Assembly (NCBI RefSeq): GCF_018130215.1
Contig: NZ_JAFCKQ010000029.1
Location: 26,037-90,036 of the forward strand
Direction: 5' to 3'
DNA from: Bradyrhizobium jicamae
GTDB taxonomy: Bacteria > Pseudomonadota > Alphaproteobacteria > Rhizobiales > Xanthobacteraceae
Length of the DNA stretch: 64,000 nucleotides
The notes under the pieces are model-generated. The model made no database searches, was not told the DNA's origin, and was given only the letters and a program-made list of their open reading frames with translations. Below are positions 33,148-43,670 of the stretch, piece by piece. Position 1 is the stretch's first letter. Every line of letters begins with the position of its first letter. The position numbers and the translations under genes were made by a program.

Positions 33148-34182
33148 TTAGAGCGCGCCGTCCTCGCGCATCATCTCGACCAGCATGCCCTCGCGCAGGC
33201 CGCGGTCGGCGACGCGCAGCCGCGGCAGCGGGAAGGCGTTGCGGATCGCGTCCAGGATCGCGCAGCCCGCGAGCACCAGGTCGGCGCGCTCGATCGAGAT
33301 GCAGCTGTTGTGGACGCGCTCATCATAGCTCATGCGGAGCAGCTTCTGGATCGTCGCCGTGACGTCGGCATCGTTCATCCAGATGCCGTCGATGCGGCGA
33401 CGGTCGTAGCGCGGCAGATTGAGGAACACGCCGGCCAGCGTGGTCACGGTGCCCGACGTGCCGAGCATGTGCATGTCGGCGAGGTCGACGCCGTGCATGG
33501 TCGCGAACGGCGCGACGTGGCGCGCGACCTCGTCGATCATCTGCGCGTACAATTCCCGGGTGACGTTCTTGCCGCCGAAATGCTCGGCCAGCGTGACGAC
33601 GCCGAGCGGGATCGACATCCACGCCTTGATCCGCGGCACCGCATCGGGTGCGTCAGGATCGCGCTCGATACGCACCAGCTCGGTCGAGCCGCCGCCGATG
33701 TCGAACAGGATGGCGCCGCGCCCCCGCGGATCGAGCAGCGGCGAGCAGCCGATCACGGCCAGCGTGGCCTCGGTCTCGCGGTCGATCACCTCGAGCTTGA
33801 TGCCGGTTTCGGCGGCGACGCGGGCGCGGAAACTCTCGGCATTGCCGGCGGCGCGGCAGGCCTCGGTCGCGATCAGGCGCAGCCGGCGCGCCTTGCGATA
33901 GCGGATCTTGTCGCTGCAGATGGAAAGCGCCGCGATGGCCCGCTCGATCGCGGCCTCGCTGATGGAACCGGTCGCGGCGATACCCTCGCCGAGCCGGATG
34001 ATCCGCGAGAACGAATCGACCACGCGGAACCCGTCGCCCGCGGGACAGGCGATCAGGAGCCGGCAATTGTTGGTGCCAAGATCGAGCGCAGCATAGACGC
34101 CGTTCTCCGCGCCTGCCGCAACCAACCCTGACGGGGCCTCGCCGGCCGGAAGGCCGTCGCAAAGCCGCACAGCGTCATTCAT
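33148..34182 (-). CDS. ppx: Ppx/GppA family phosphatase (exopolyphosphatase/pppGpp hydrolase)
   Basis: Encodes 344 residues of the actin-like ATPase fold. Phosphate loop 1 is YAALDLGTNNCRLLIA (about 30-45), the catalytic Glu sits in LIATEACRAAGNAE, and loop 2 is ILFDIGGGSTELVRIE. Short Ppx/GppA proteins (~340 residues) degrade polyphosphate and/or convert pppGpp to ppGpp; sequence cannot separate the two. The start at 34182 gives MNDAVRLCDGLPAGEAPSGL; a start closer to GVYAALDLG is possible. Normally adjacent to rlmE; here separated by the insertion 26.7-33.1 kb. Confidence 0.9.
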   Translation of the reverse strand: MNDAVRLCDGLPAGEAPSGLVAAGAENGVYAALDLGTNNCRLLIACPAGDGFRVVDSFSRIIRLGEGIAATGSISEAAIERAIAALSICSDKIRYRKARRLRLIATEACRAAGNAESFRARVAAETGIKLEVIDRETEATLAVIGCSPLLDPRGRGAILFDIGGGSTELVRIERDPDAPDAVPRIKAWMSIPLGVVTLAEHFGGKNVTRELYAQMIDEVARHVAPFATMHGVDLADMHMLGTSGTVTTLAGVFLNLPRYDRRRIDGIWMNDADVTATIQKLLRMSYDERVHNSCISIERADLVLAGCAILDAIRNAFPLPRLRVADRGLREGMLVEMMREDGAL

Positions 34183-34381
34183 CCAAACTGTCTTTCCTGC
34201 GGCCGCGGGCGGCCGCCGAAGAATTGTCGTTCACGGAAACTTTAGCAGCGCCAAGGACCTGCGCAACATGTGTTCACATTGGATCCATGTCCAATCGGGC
34301 GTTGTCGTTAAGGGGGGTGTGCGTTATCTCCTCAACCGCCCGTCAAACCAGCCAGAATCCGGGCTTTTCAGGTCATTTCCG

Positions 34382-36754
34382 ATGCAAGATCACACGTCGC
34401 CCGCTTTGCTCGAAAACGCTATCGCACTGCAAAAATACGGTGTCGGCCAGCCCGTGCGCCGCAAGGAAGACGACACGCTGGTCCGCGGCAAGGGCAAATA
34501 CACCGACGATTTCTCGCTTCCCGGGCAGGCCTGGTGCTGGATGGTCCGCTCGTCCCATGCCCATGGCGTCATCAAGGGCATCGACACCGGGGCGGCGCGG
34601 ACGATGCCGGGCGTGCTCGGGGTCTGGACCGGCGCCGATCTCGCTGCCGCCGGCTACAAGCCGTTCACCTGCGGCCTGCCGCTGAAAAGCCGCGACGGGT
34701 CGCCCCTGTTGCAGACCAACCGCCCGGCGCTGGTGACCGACAAGGTGCGCTTCGTCGGCGATCCCATCGCTTTCGTCGTCGCGGAAACCGCGGCACAGGC
34801 CCGCGATGCGGCCGAAGCCGTCGTAGCTGATATCGAGCCGCTGCCGGCGGTGACCGACGCCGCGGAGGCGGCCAAACCCGGCGCGCCGCAGCTTTACGAC
34901 AACATCCCGAACAACGTCGCGCTCGACTATCATTATGGCGACACGGACAAGATCGAGGCCGCCTTCGCCGGCGCCGCGCACGTGACGAAGCTCGACATCG
35001 TCAACACCCGCGTTGCCGTGGTCTCGATGGAGCCGCGTGTCGCGCTCGCGAACTACGACAGGACTACCGAGCGCTTCACACTGCAGGTGCCGACCCAGGG
35101 TGTCTCCGGCAACAAGGTGATCCTGGCGCGTCTGCTCAACGTGCCGGCGGAGAAGGTCCGCATCCTCACCGCCAATGTCGGCGGCTCGTTCGGGATGAAG
35201 AACCTCAATTATCCCGAATACACCTGCATCGCGCACGCGGCGAGAGAGCTCGGCCGCCCGGTGAAATGGCTCGACGAGCGTTCGACCAGCTTCCTGTCCG
35301 ACAGCCACGGCCGCGCACAACTGATCCATGCCGAGCTCGCGCTCGACGCCGACGGCAAGTTCCTCGCCGTGCGCCTCTCCGGCTACGGCAATCTCGGCGC
35401 CTACATCACCGGCGTCGCGCCGGGCCCGCTGTCGCTCAACACCGGCAAGAACCTCGCCAGCGTCTATCGCACGCCGCTGCTCGGCGTCGACATCAAGACC
35501 GTATTGACCAACACCACGCTGATGGGCGCCTATCGCGGCGCCGGCCGGCCCGAGGCCAACTACTACATGGAGAGGCTGATCGACGCCGCCGCCGACGAGA
35601 TGGGCATCAGCCGTCTCACCCTGCGCAAGCGCAACTTCATCAAGCCGCAGCAATTGCCCTTCCCGGCGGCCTCAGGCGTCACCTATGACAGCGGCGATTT
35701 CGCCGGCGTGTTCCAGAAGGCGCTGGAGATCTCCGACTACGAGAATTTTGCCAAGCGCAAGAAGGCGAGCCTGAAGAGCGGCAAGCTGCGCGGCATCGCG
35801 GTCGGCTCCTATCTCGAGGTCACCGCGCCGCCGAGCGGCGAGCTCGGCAAGATCACCTTCGAGCCGGATGGGTCGGTGAAGCTCACCACCGGCACGCTGG
35901 ATTACGGCCAGGGCCACGCCACGCCGTTCGCGCAGGTGCTGTCGGACCAGCTCGGCGTGCCCTTCGAGAAGATCACGCTCGATCAGAACGACAGCGATCG
36001 GGTGCGCTTCGGCAACGGCACCGGCGGCTCGCGCTCGATCACCGCTACGGGCCAGGCGATCGTCGAGGCCTCCGCGCTTGTCGTCGAGAAGGGCAAGAAG
36101 GCAGCCGCGCATATGCTGGAGGCGTCGGAAGCCGACATCGAGTTCGGCCAGGGACGCTTCACCATCGCGGGCACCGACCGCTCGATCGGCATCATGGAGC
36201 TCGCCGAGCGGCTGCGCGCGGGCAAGATGCCGGAGGGCACCCCCGAGACGCTCGACGTCGACCACGCCACCAAGGAGACGGCGTCGACGTTCCCGAACGG
36301 CTGTCATGTCGCCGAGGTCGAGATCGATCCCGACACGGGTGTGATCCGGATCGTCCGCTACTCGGCGGTCAATGATTTCGGCACCGTGGTCAATCCGATG
36401 ATCGTGGCGGGCCAGCTGCATGGCGGCGTCGCGCAGGGCATCGGACAGGCGCTGATGGAGGAAGTCAGCTACGACGGCTCGGGCCAGCCGATCACCGGCT
36501 CGTTCATGGATTACGCATTGCCGCGCGCCGGCGACGTGCCGAACATGCAGGTCGGCGATCATCCCTCGCCTGCGAAGTCGAATCCGCTCGGCACCAAGGG
36601 CTGCGGCGAAGCCGGCTGTGCCGGCAGCCTCGTCTGCATCGTCAACGCGGTGGTCGACGCGCTTTCGGGTTACGGCATCAAGCACCTCAACATGCCGTTG
36701 ACGCCGGAACGCGTCTGGCGCGCGATCCAGGATGCGAAGGCAAAGGCGGGGTAG
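34382..36754 (+). CDS. Xanthine dehydrogenase/CODH-family molybdopterin-binding large subunit (stand-alone)
   Basis: Encodes 790 residues of the molybdenum hydroxylase large subunit. N-terminal VGQPVRRKEDDTLVRGKGKY is typical. NVGGSFGMKN is the pterin-cofactor glycine loop, AYRGAGRPE is the active-site loop of the form II (non-CO) type (CO dehydrogenases have a Cys there), and GTKGCGEAGCAGS near the C-terminus holds the catalytic Glu. The FeS (small) and FAD (medium) subunits that normally accompany it are not in the flanking genes. It could pair with subunits encoded elsewhere. ATG 34382; the frame is open to 34268. Substrate unknown. Confidence 0.88.
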   Translation: MQDHTSPALLENAIALQKYGVGQPVRRKEDDTLVRGKGKYTDDFSLPGQAWCWMVRSSHAHGVIKGIDTGAARTMPGVLGVWTGADLAAAGYKPFTCGLPLKSRDGSPLLQTNRPALVTDKVRFVGDPIAFVVAETAAQARDAAEAVVADIEPLPAVTDAAEAAKPGAPQLYDNIPNNVALDYHYGDTDKIEAAFAGAAHVTKLDIVNTRVAVVSMEPRVALANYDRTTERFTLQVPTQGVSGNKVILARLLNVPAEKVRILTANVGGSFGMKNLNYPEYTCIAHAARELGRPVKWLDERSTSFLSDSHGRAQLIHAELALDADGKFLAVRLSGYGNLGAYITGVAPGPLSLNTGKNLASVYRTPLLGVDIKTVLTNTTLMGAYRGAGRPEANYYMERLIDAAADEMGISRLTLRKRNFIKPQQLPFPAASGVTYDSGDFAGVFQKALEISDYENFAKRKKASLKSGKLRGIAVGSYLEVTAPPSGELGKITFEPDGSVKLTTGTLDYGQGHATPFAQVLSDQLGVPFEKITLDQNDSDRVRFGNGTGGSRSITATGQAIVEASALVVEKGKKAAAHMLEASEADIEFGQGRFTIAGTDRSIGIMELAERLRAGKMPEGTPETLDVDHATKETASTFPNGCHVAEVEIDPDTGVIRIVRYSAVNDFGTVVNPMIVAGQLHGGVAQGIGQALMEEVSYDGSGQPITGSFMDYALPRAGDVPNMQVGDHPSPAKSNPLGTKGCGEAGCAGSLVCIVNAVVDALSGYGIKHLNMPLTPERVWRAIQDAKAKAG

Positions 36755-36781
36755 AACCGGGACGCCGCGGCGTACCCGATT

Positions 36782-36800
36782 CCCCGCATGCGCCGGGGAT
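36782..36800. repeat. Short GC hairpin after the molybdenum hydroxylase gene
   Basis: TCCCCG (36782-36787) pairs with CGGGGA (36795-36800) across CATGCGC, 27 nt after the stop codon. It resembles the ATTCCCCGCATGCGC-type intergenic units of Bradyrhizobium and may serve as terminator. Confidence 0.4.
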
Positions 36801-36839
36801 GACAATTATCGATGCGGGTGCGGAGCGCCCCCTTCCCCG

Positions 36840-37646
36840 CTAGGCCGCCTCTTGCTCGCGCGGCTGGGTGATCGCGATGTGCCAGCAATGCGCGAGCGGC
36901 GTGGTGCCGTTGCCGAGCACCAGCGCGTCGAGCTCGACGAAGCGGTGGCCTTTCTTGTCATAATTGCCGGTGACCCTGGCGCGCGCCGTCAGCTCGTCGC
37001 CGATCTCCGAGGCGGACAATAGCTGCATCCTTGTGCCGACATGGATCCACGGCCCGAGGATCGCATTATCGACCAGCACAAAGTTCATCACCCGCGGCAA
37101 CAGGCCGGGATGGCCAAGGCCTTCGCGGAGGTAGATCGGGTCGGTTTCCCTGATGTCGACGAGATATTCCTTCGCCGCATCGCCGGCCCAGTCGCGCGGG
37201 ATGGTGCCAAGCCACTTGCCGACCTCGTACGACGACGCGCTGACCGGCCTGCGCTCGGCAACGGCGGCGACCTGCCTGTAGTCGTCGATCGCGAACGCCG
37301 GGGTCGATGCCGGCAGCGACGCGGTGCCGGTCGCGCAGAGCTCGCCGCGGCTGTGCACCTCGATCGACAGCACATCACCGCTCATCGTGCCCGAGAGCTC
37401 GGCGGTCTCGCCGTCATAGACCGGCTTGACGAAACGGGCCTCGATCAGCCCCCGTGCAAGGAAATCGCGGCCCCAGCGCTCGACCGGCAAATGCATCATG
37501 TAGGCCATGACGTCGACGCCCGGCACGAGCCCGCCGGAAAAGCCGAACTTCCGCGCCACCGCGTCGTCGTGGATCTTGTTCTCGGACAGTTTCGAGGTGT
37601 TGTACGCGGAAACGCGGTAGGTCTGAGATGCCATCCTAGAAGCCAT
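36840..37646 (-). CDS. Hot-dog fold (MaoC-like) protein
   Basis: Encodes 268 residues that look like a double hot-dog protein: an N-terminal half with KIHDDAVARKFGFSGGLVPG and RFVKPVYDGETAELSG, and a C-terminal half with GTRMQLLSASEIGDELTARA and KGHRFVELDALVL. The pattern resembles MaoC-type dehydratases/thioesterases, but the D-x(4)-H hydratase signature is not clear, so activity is open. ATG 37646 follows AAGGGA; the frame is open to 37811. It is convergent with the molybdenum hydroxylase gene and divergent from the YaiI gene. Confidence 0.7.
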   Translation of the reverse strand: MASRMASQTYRVSAYNTSKLSENKIHDDAVARKFGFSGGLVPGVDVMAYMMHLPVERWGRDFLARGLIEARFVKPVYDGETAELSGTMSGDVLSIEVHSRGELCATGTASLPASTPAFAIDDYRQVAAVAERRPVSASSYEVGKWLGTIPRDWAGDAAKEYLVDIRETDPIYLREGLGHPGLLPRVMNFVLVDNAILGPWIHVGTRMQLLSASEIGDELTARARVTGNYDKKGHRFVELDALVLGNGTTPLAHCWHIAITQPREQEAA

Positions 37647-37782
37647 GGGTTTTCCCTTATTTGCGCGGCTTTTCCGGCGATTATCGTAGTTGAACCGGAA
37701 GACGTGACAAGCCTCTCGTTTTGCTCGCAATTTTCCGCCCGATGGAGTACACGCAGGCCGCGTGCCGCCAACCATTGAGACG

Positions 37783-38271
37783 ATGACTGAATCCGCCAAT
37801 TCCACCCGCATCTATGTCGACGCTGACGCCTGCCCGGTGAAGGATGAGATCTACCGCGTCGCGATCCGCCTCGGGGTACCGGTCAGCGTGGTCGCAGGAA
37901 CCTTCATACGCGTACCGCAGGATCCACTGATCGAGCGTGTCGCCGCAGGCGCCGGGATGGATGCCGCCGACGACTGGATCGCGGAACGCGCGCACGCGGG
38001 CGATGTCGTCGTCACCGCTGACATTCCGCTGGCGAGCCGCTGCGTGAAAGCCGGCGCCGAGGTCATCGCACCGAATGGAAAGCCATTCACCGAACAATCG
38101 ATCGGCATGACGCTGGCGATGCGCAATCTGATGACCGACCTGCGCTCGTCGGGCGAAGTCACAGGAGGACCGCGAACTTTCTCGCCGCGCGATCGCTCGG
38201 CCTTCATCTCGGCGCTCGACCAGACCATCCGCCGCATCCAGCGCCGGCGCGCAACGGCGAGCCAGGGCTAG
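37783..38271 (+). CDS. YaiI/YqxD (DUF188) family protein
   Basis: Encodes 162 residues. RIYVDADACPVKDEIYRVAI near the N-terminus and DWIAERAHAGDVVVTADIPL followed by ASRCV are the two signature blocks of DUF188, a PIN-like fold with conserved Asp residues. Nuclease activity is suspected for the fold, but none is established for this family. ATG 37783 or GTG 37762 are possible starts; neither has a strong ribosome site. The stop is 4 bp from the ATG of the ABC-F gene, so the two are co-transcribed. Confidence 0.85.
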   Translation: MTESANSTRIYVDADACPVKDEIYRVAIRLGVPVSVVAGTFIRVPQDPLIERVAAGAGMDAADDWIAERAHAGDVVVTADIPLASRCVKAGAEVIAPNGKPFTEQSIGMTLAMRNLMTDLRSSGEVTGGPRTFSPRDRSAFISALDQTIRRIQRRRATASQG

Positions 38272-38275
38272 TCCG

Positions 38276-40093
<1,818 letters not shown>

Positions 40094-40164
40094 AACCGAA
40101 TGGCTGCTGCCGTAAAGCGTAGCGACGCAGCAATGACGAGGCCTTCTGAAACGGAGACGACTGC

Positions 40165-41244
40165 ATGACCACGCCCCTCGCCGCCAAGATCGCCAAGGAC
40201 TACGGCACGCCATGCGCCGTCATCGACATGGACAGGGTCGAGCGCAATATCGCCCGCATTCAGGCGGCCTGCGATGCCGCCGGAGTGGCCAACCGCCCGC
40301 ACATCAAGACGCACAAGAACCCGATGCTGGCGCAGCTGCAGGTCAAGGCCGGCGCCAAGGGCATCACCTGCCAGAAGCTCGGCGAGGCCGAGATCATGGC
40401 CGATGCCGGGATCGACGACATCCTGATCAGCTACAATCTGCTCGGCGACGAGAAGATGGCGCGGCTCGGCGCGCTGCAGGCCAAGGCCAACGTGACCGTG
40501 GCGGCAGACAACTCCGTCGTGGTCGGCGACCTGCCGAAGGCCGCAGCAAGCTCCGGGCGCCCGCTGTCGGTCGTGGTCGAATGCGACACCGGGCGCAAGC
40601 GGGCCGGCGTCGAGACGCCTGCGGAAGCGATCGCGCTGGCGCGGGAGATTGCGGCATCCAAGGGCCTGACCTTTGCGGGCTTCATGCTCTATCCGACCGA
40701 GACCGGCTGGGCCGAGGCGCAGAAATTCTACGACGAAGCCCTCGCCGGCGTCCGCGCGCACGGCCTCGATGCGGCGATCGTCTCGACCGGCGGCACGCCG
40801 AACCTGAAGAACCTCGGCAAGCTGAAGGGCGGCACCGAGCATCGCTTCGGCACCTACATCTACAATGACCGCATGCAGGTCGCAGCCGGTGTCGCCAGCT
40901 GGGACGACTGCGCGCTGCACATCTATTCCACCGTCGTCAGCCGCGCCGGCCCGGAACGCGGCATCCTCGATGCCGGCTCGAAGACGCTGACCACGGATAC
41001 CGGCGGGCTCGAGGGCCACGGACTGATCCTCGAACACCCCGAGGCCAGGATCGCGCGCTTTGCCGAGGAGCACGGTTTCCTCGACCTCTCCCGCAGCAAC
41101 ACGCGACCCAATGTCGGCGACGTCGTGCGGATCGTTCCCAACCACGTCTGCGTCGTCGTCAACATGATGGACGAGGTCGTGATGGTGCGCGGCGAGGAGA
41201 TCATCGGCACGCTGCCGGTCGCGGCACGGGGCAAGTTGCGTTAG
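40165..41244 (+). CDS. DSD1-type PLP enzyme (D-threonine aldolase/D-serine dehydratase-like)
   Basis: Encodes 359 residues of fold-type III PLP enzymes (alanine-racemase-like barrel). The PLP lysine is Lys48 in RPHIKTHKNP; the phosphate-binding region is VSTGGTPNLKN, and a metal-binding His-x-Cys sits in IVPNHVCVVVN near residue 330, as in eukaryotic-type D-serine dehydratase and D-threonine aldolase. It probably acts on a D-hydroxy amino acid; which one is not clear. It is 71 bp after the ABC-F gene and overlaps the end of the convergent flavoprotein gene by 4 bp. Confidence 0.88.
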   Translation: MTTPLAAKIAKDYGTPCAVIDMDRVERNIARIQAACDAAGVANRPHIKTHKNPMLAQLQVKAGAKGITCQKLGEAEIMADAGIDDILISYNLLGDEKMARLGALQAKANVTVAADNSVVVGDLPKAAASSGRPLSVVVECDTGRKRAGVETPAEAIALAREIAASKGLTFAGFMLYPTETGWAEAQKFYDEALAGVRAHGLDAAIVSTGGTPNLKNLGKLKGGTEHRFGTYIYNDRMQVAAGVASWDDCALHIYSTVVSRAGPERGILDAGSKTLTTDTGGLEGHGLILEHPEARIARFAEEHGFLDLSRSNTRPNVGDVVRIVPNHVCVVVNMMDEVVMVRGEEIIGTLPVAARGKLR

Positions 41245-42470
41245 GGATATCCGCGGGATCGGGCGAGCCACCTCAACGCGCCCTTGCCCGCCGCAATCCC
41301 GGTCGCAAACGACGCCTGCAACAGATAGCCGCCGGTCGGCGCTTCCCAGTCGAGCATTTCTCCGGCGGCAAAGGTGCCGGGCAGACGGCGCAGCATGAAG
41401 TCAGCGTCGAGTTCGTCGAACCTTACTCCGCCGGCCGTCGAGATCGCCCGCGCGATCGGAGCGGTGCCGGTGATCCGGATCGGCACGGCCTCGATCAGGT
41501 CGGCCAGATCGGATGGCGACAGAGATGCCAATGGTCGACGCGAGAACGCCGCCGCTTCCTGCAACAGGCCGATCCCGACCGGTGAAAGCTGCGCGGCCTT
41601 GCGGAGGAAATTGGAGATGGATTGCTTGCCCTTCGGCGCTGACAGCCGCTTGGCAAGCTCCTGCCTGGTGAGATCGGGACGCAGCGCGACGCGCAGCGTC
41701 GCCGCGCCTTCCGCGCGCACCGCTTCGCGCAACTCCGCCGACAGCGCGTAGATCGCACCGCCTTCGATACCGGTGCGCGTCACGATGGCTTCGCCGCGTA
41801 CGGTGTACGAGCCTGTCGTCAGCGCCACGCTCTTGAGCGGCCGGCCTTCGAAGCGATCGCGAAATATCTCGGACCATGCGACCGTGAAGCCGGAATTGGC
41901 CGGTCGCAGCGGCGCGACGGCAATGCCTTTCGCCGCGAGGGTCGTGGTCCATGCACCGTCCGAGCCGAGCCGCGGCCAGCTGGCGCCGCCGAGCGCGAGC
42001 ACGGTTGCGTCGGCATCGACCACGCGCGGACCATCCGGCGTTGCAAACGAAAGTCCGCCGGACTCGTCCCAGCCGATCCAGCGATGCCGGAACGCGAACC
42101 TCACACCGGCAGCATCGAGCCGCCGCAGCCAGGCACGCAGCAAGGGCGAGGCCTTGAACGCTTCGGGAAAAACGCGTCCGCTGCTGCCGACAAATGTCGG
42201 TTGCCCCAGCGCCTCGCTCCAATCACGCAGGGCATCCGGCGGAAACGCCTCGACAGCCGACTTCAGATGCGGCATCGCCTCGCGATAGCGCGTCAGGAAA
42301 TCGGCCAGCGGCTCGCTATGGGTGAGATTGAGCCCGCCACGGCCGGCCATCAGCAGCTTGCGGCCGGCCGACGGCATCGCGTCGTGGACGGTGACGGCAG
42401 CCCCGCCTTGCGCAAGCACCTCCGCCGCGATCAGGCCGGCGGGGCCGGCTCCGATGACGGCGACAGTCAT
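41241..42470 (-). CDS. TIGR03862-type FAD-dependent oxidoreductase (HI0933-like)
   Basis: Encodes 409 residues. FAD Rossmann motif VAVIGAGPAGLIAAEVLA at the N-terminus is followed by GRKLLMAGRGGLNLTHSE, diagnostic for the HI0933/BaiN flavoprotein group, then VLALGGASWPRLGSDG. The C-terminus GTFAAGEMLDWEAPTGGYLL closes the FAD site. Homologues include BaiN-like reductases; the substrate here is unknown. Its ATG lies 2 bp after the SDR stop codon on the same strand, so the two form a unit. Confidence 0.87.
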   Translation of the reverse strand: MTVAVIGAGPAGLIAAEVLAQGGAAVTVHDAMPSAGRKLLMAGRGGLNLTHSEPLADFLTRYREAMPHLKSAVEAFPPDALRDWSEALGQPTFVGSSGRVFPEAFKASPLLRAWLRRLDAAGVRFAFRHRWIGWDESGGLSFATPDGPRVVDADATVLALGGASWPRLGSDGAWTTTLAAKGIAVAPLRPANSGFTVAWSEIFRDRFEGRPLKSVALTTGSYTVRGEAIVTRTGIEGGAIYALSAELREAVRAEGAATLRVALRPDLTRQELAKRLSAPKGKQSISNFLRKAAQLSPVGIGLLQEAAAFSRRPLASLSPSDLADLIEAVPIRITGTAPIARAISTAGGVRFDELDADFMLRRLPGTFAAGEMLDWEAPTGGYLLQASFATGIAAGKGALRWLARSRGYP

Positions 42471-42472
42471 GT

Positions 42473-43390
42473 TCAGAGTTTGATCCCCGCCCGTGCGGCG
42501 GCCTGCGCGACATACTTCTGCGTCTGCTCGAACGCACCCTGCAGCGCCTTCGCCGTCGACATGTCGCCGATCTCGGCAAAATGCGCTGCTATCGCGTCGG
42601 GCGTCCAGTCGGACTGCGGCAGGTTGATGCCCTCGGTCTCCAGCACCTTGATGACGGCGAACGAGCCGGCGCCGGCGCCCATGATGGTGCGGGTCGGCGC
42701 GTCCTCGCTGAGCAGGAACTCGACCGCCGGCGTGATCGCCTCCGGCCTCATCAACTGAAGCGCCTGCGGCGGCAGCAGCTCTTCGGTCATGCGCGTCGCC
42801 GCGGTCGGCGAGATCGTGTTGACCTTGATGTTGTTCTTGCGACCCTCTTCGGCGAGCACGTTCATCAGGCCGACCATGCCGGCCTTGGCCGCGCCGTAAT
42901 TGCCCTGGCCGAAATTACCGAACAGGCCCGACGACGAGGTGGTCAGCACGATGCGGCCGTAATTGCGCTCGCGCATGCCGGCCCACACCGCCTTGCAGCA
43001 GTAGAAGGTGCCGGTGAGATGCACGTCGAGCACCTTGGCCCAGTCGGCGATTTCCATCTTGGCAAACGACTTGTCGCGCAGGATGCCGGCATTGGCGCAC
43101 AACAGGTCGACGCTGCCCCACTCCCGGGTGGCGCGTTCGACCATCGCGGTGACCTGCTCGAAATTGGAGACGTCGGCACCATCGGCCATCGCGGTCCCGC
43201 CGGCCTTGCGGATCTCCTCGACCACGGTCTCGGCCGGCGACAGCGAGCCGCCGCTGCCGTCGCGCGCACCACCGAAATCATTGACCACGACCTTGGCGCC
43301 GCGGCTGGCGAGCCCCAGCGCATGCGCCCGTCCGAGACCATTGCCCGCGCCGGTGACGATAGCGACGCGTCCGTCGAACCTGATTGCCAT
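42473..43390 (-). CDS. Short-chain dehydrogenase (HSD17B4/MFE-2-like)
   Basis: Encodes 305 residues. NAD(P) motif TGAGNGLGRAHALGLA, NAG in CANAGILRD, and catalytic Ser-Tyr-Lys set in TTSSSGLFGNFGQGNYGAAK identify a classical SDR. The long VVNDFGGARDGSGGSLSPAE insertion is characteristic of the (3R)-hydroxyacyl-CoA dehydrogenase domain of peroxisomal multifunctional enzyme 2 and its bacterial relatives. A role in acyl-CoA beta-oxidation is inferred. It is the first gene of a two-gene minus-strand unit with the flavoprotein. The 280 bp upstream (43391-43670) hold no gene I can support. Confidence 0.9.
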   Translation of the reverse strand: MAIRFDGRVAIVTGAGNGLGRAHALGLASRGAKVVVNDFGGARDGSGGSLSPAETVVEEIRKAGGTAMADGADVSNFEQVTAMVERATREWGSVDLLCANAGILRDKSFAKMEIADWAKVLDVHLTGTFYCCKAVWAGMRERNYGRIVLTTSSSGLFGNFGQGNYGAAKAGMVGLMNVLAEEGRKNNIKVNTISPTAATRMTEELLPPQALQLMRPEAITPAVEFLLSEDAPTRTIMGAGAGSFAVIKVLETEGINLPQSDWTPDAIAAHFAEIGDMSTAKALQGAFEQTQKYVAQAAARAGIKL

Positions 43391-43670
43391 GCCTTGTTTT
43401 CCCGAGTTTCATCAAGCGAGATCGACCTGCTTTTGAGCAGCGATGGAAGGCCTGGTCAAGCCCGGCCATGGCGGCCGGAGCGAACGCTGCCAAACGGCGT
43501 TCTCGCAATTTTTCAAGCCTGCGGCCCCTGCTCGCTTCCTGATCCGGTCGGAAACTGTGACCTGCGCCACTTCTCTTTCATCCCGGATTGTGCAACCATA
43601 GGGCGTATACTGGCATTCGGCACGCTTTCAGCGGCACTGCGCCATCGCGGCGGTTATTGAGATCGTGATC

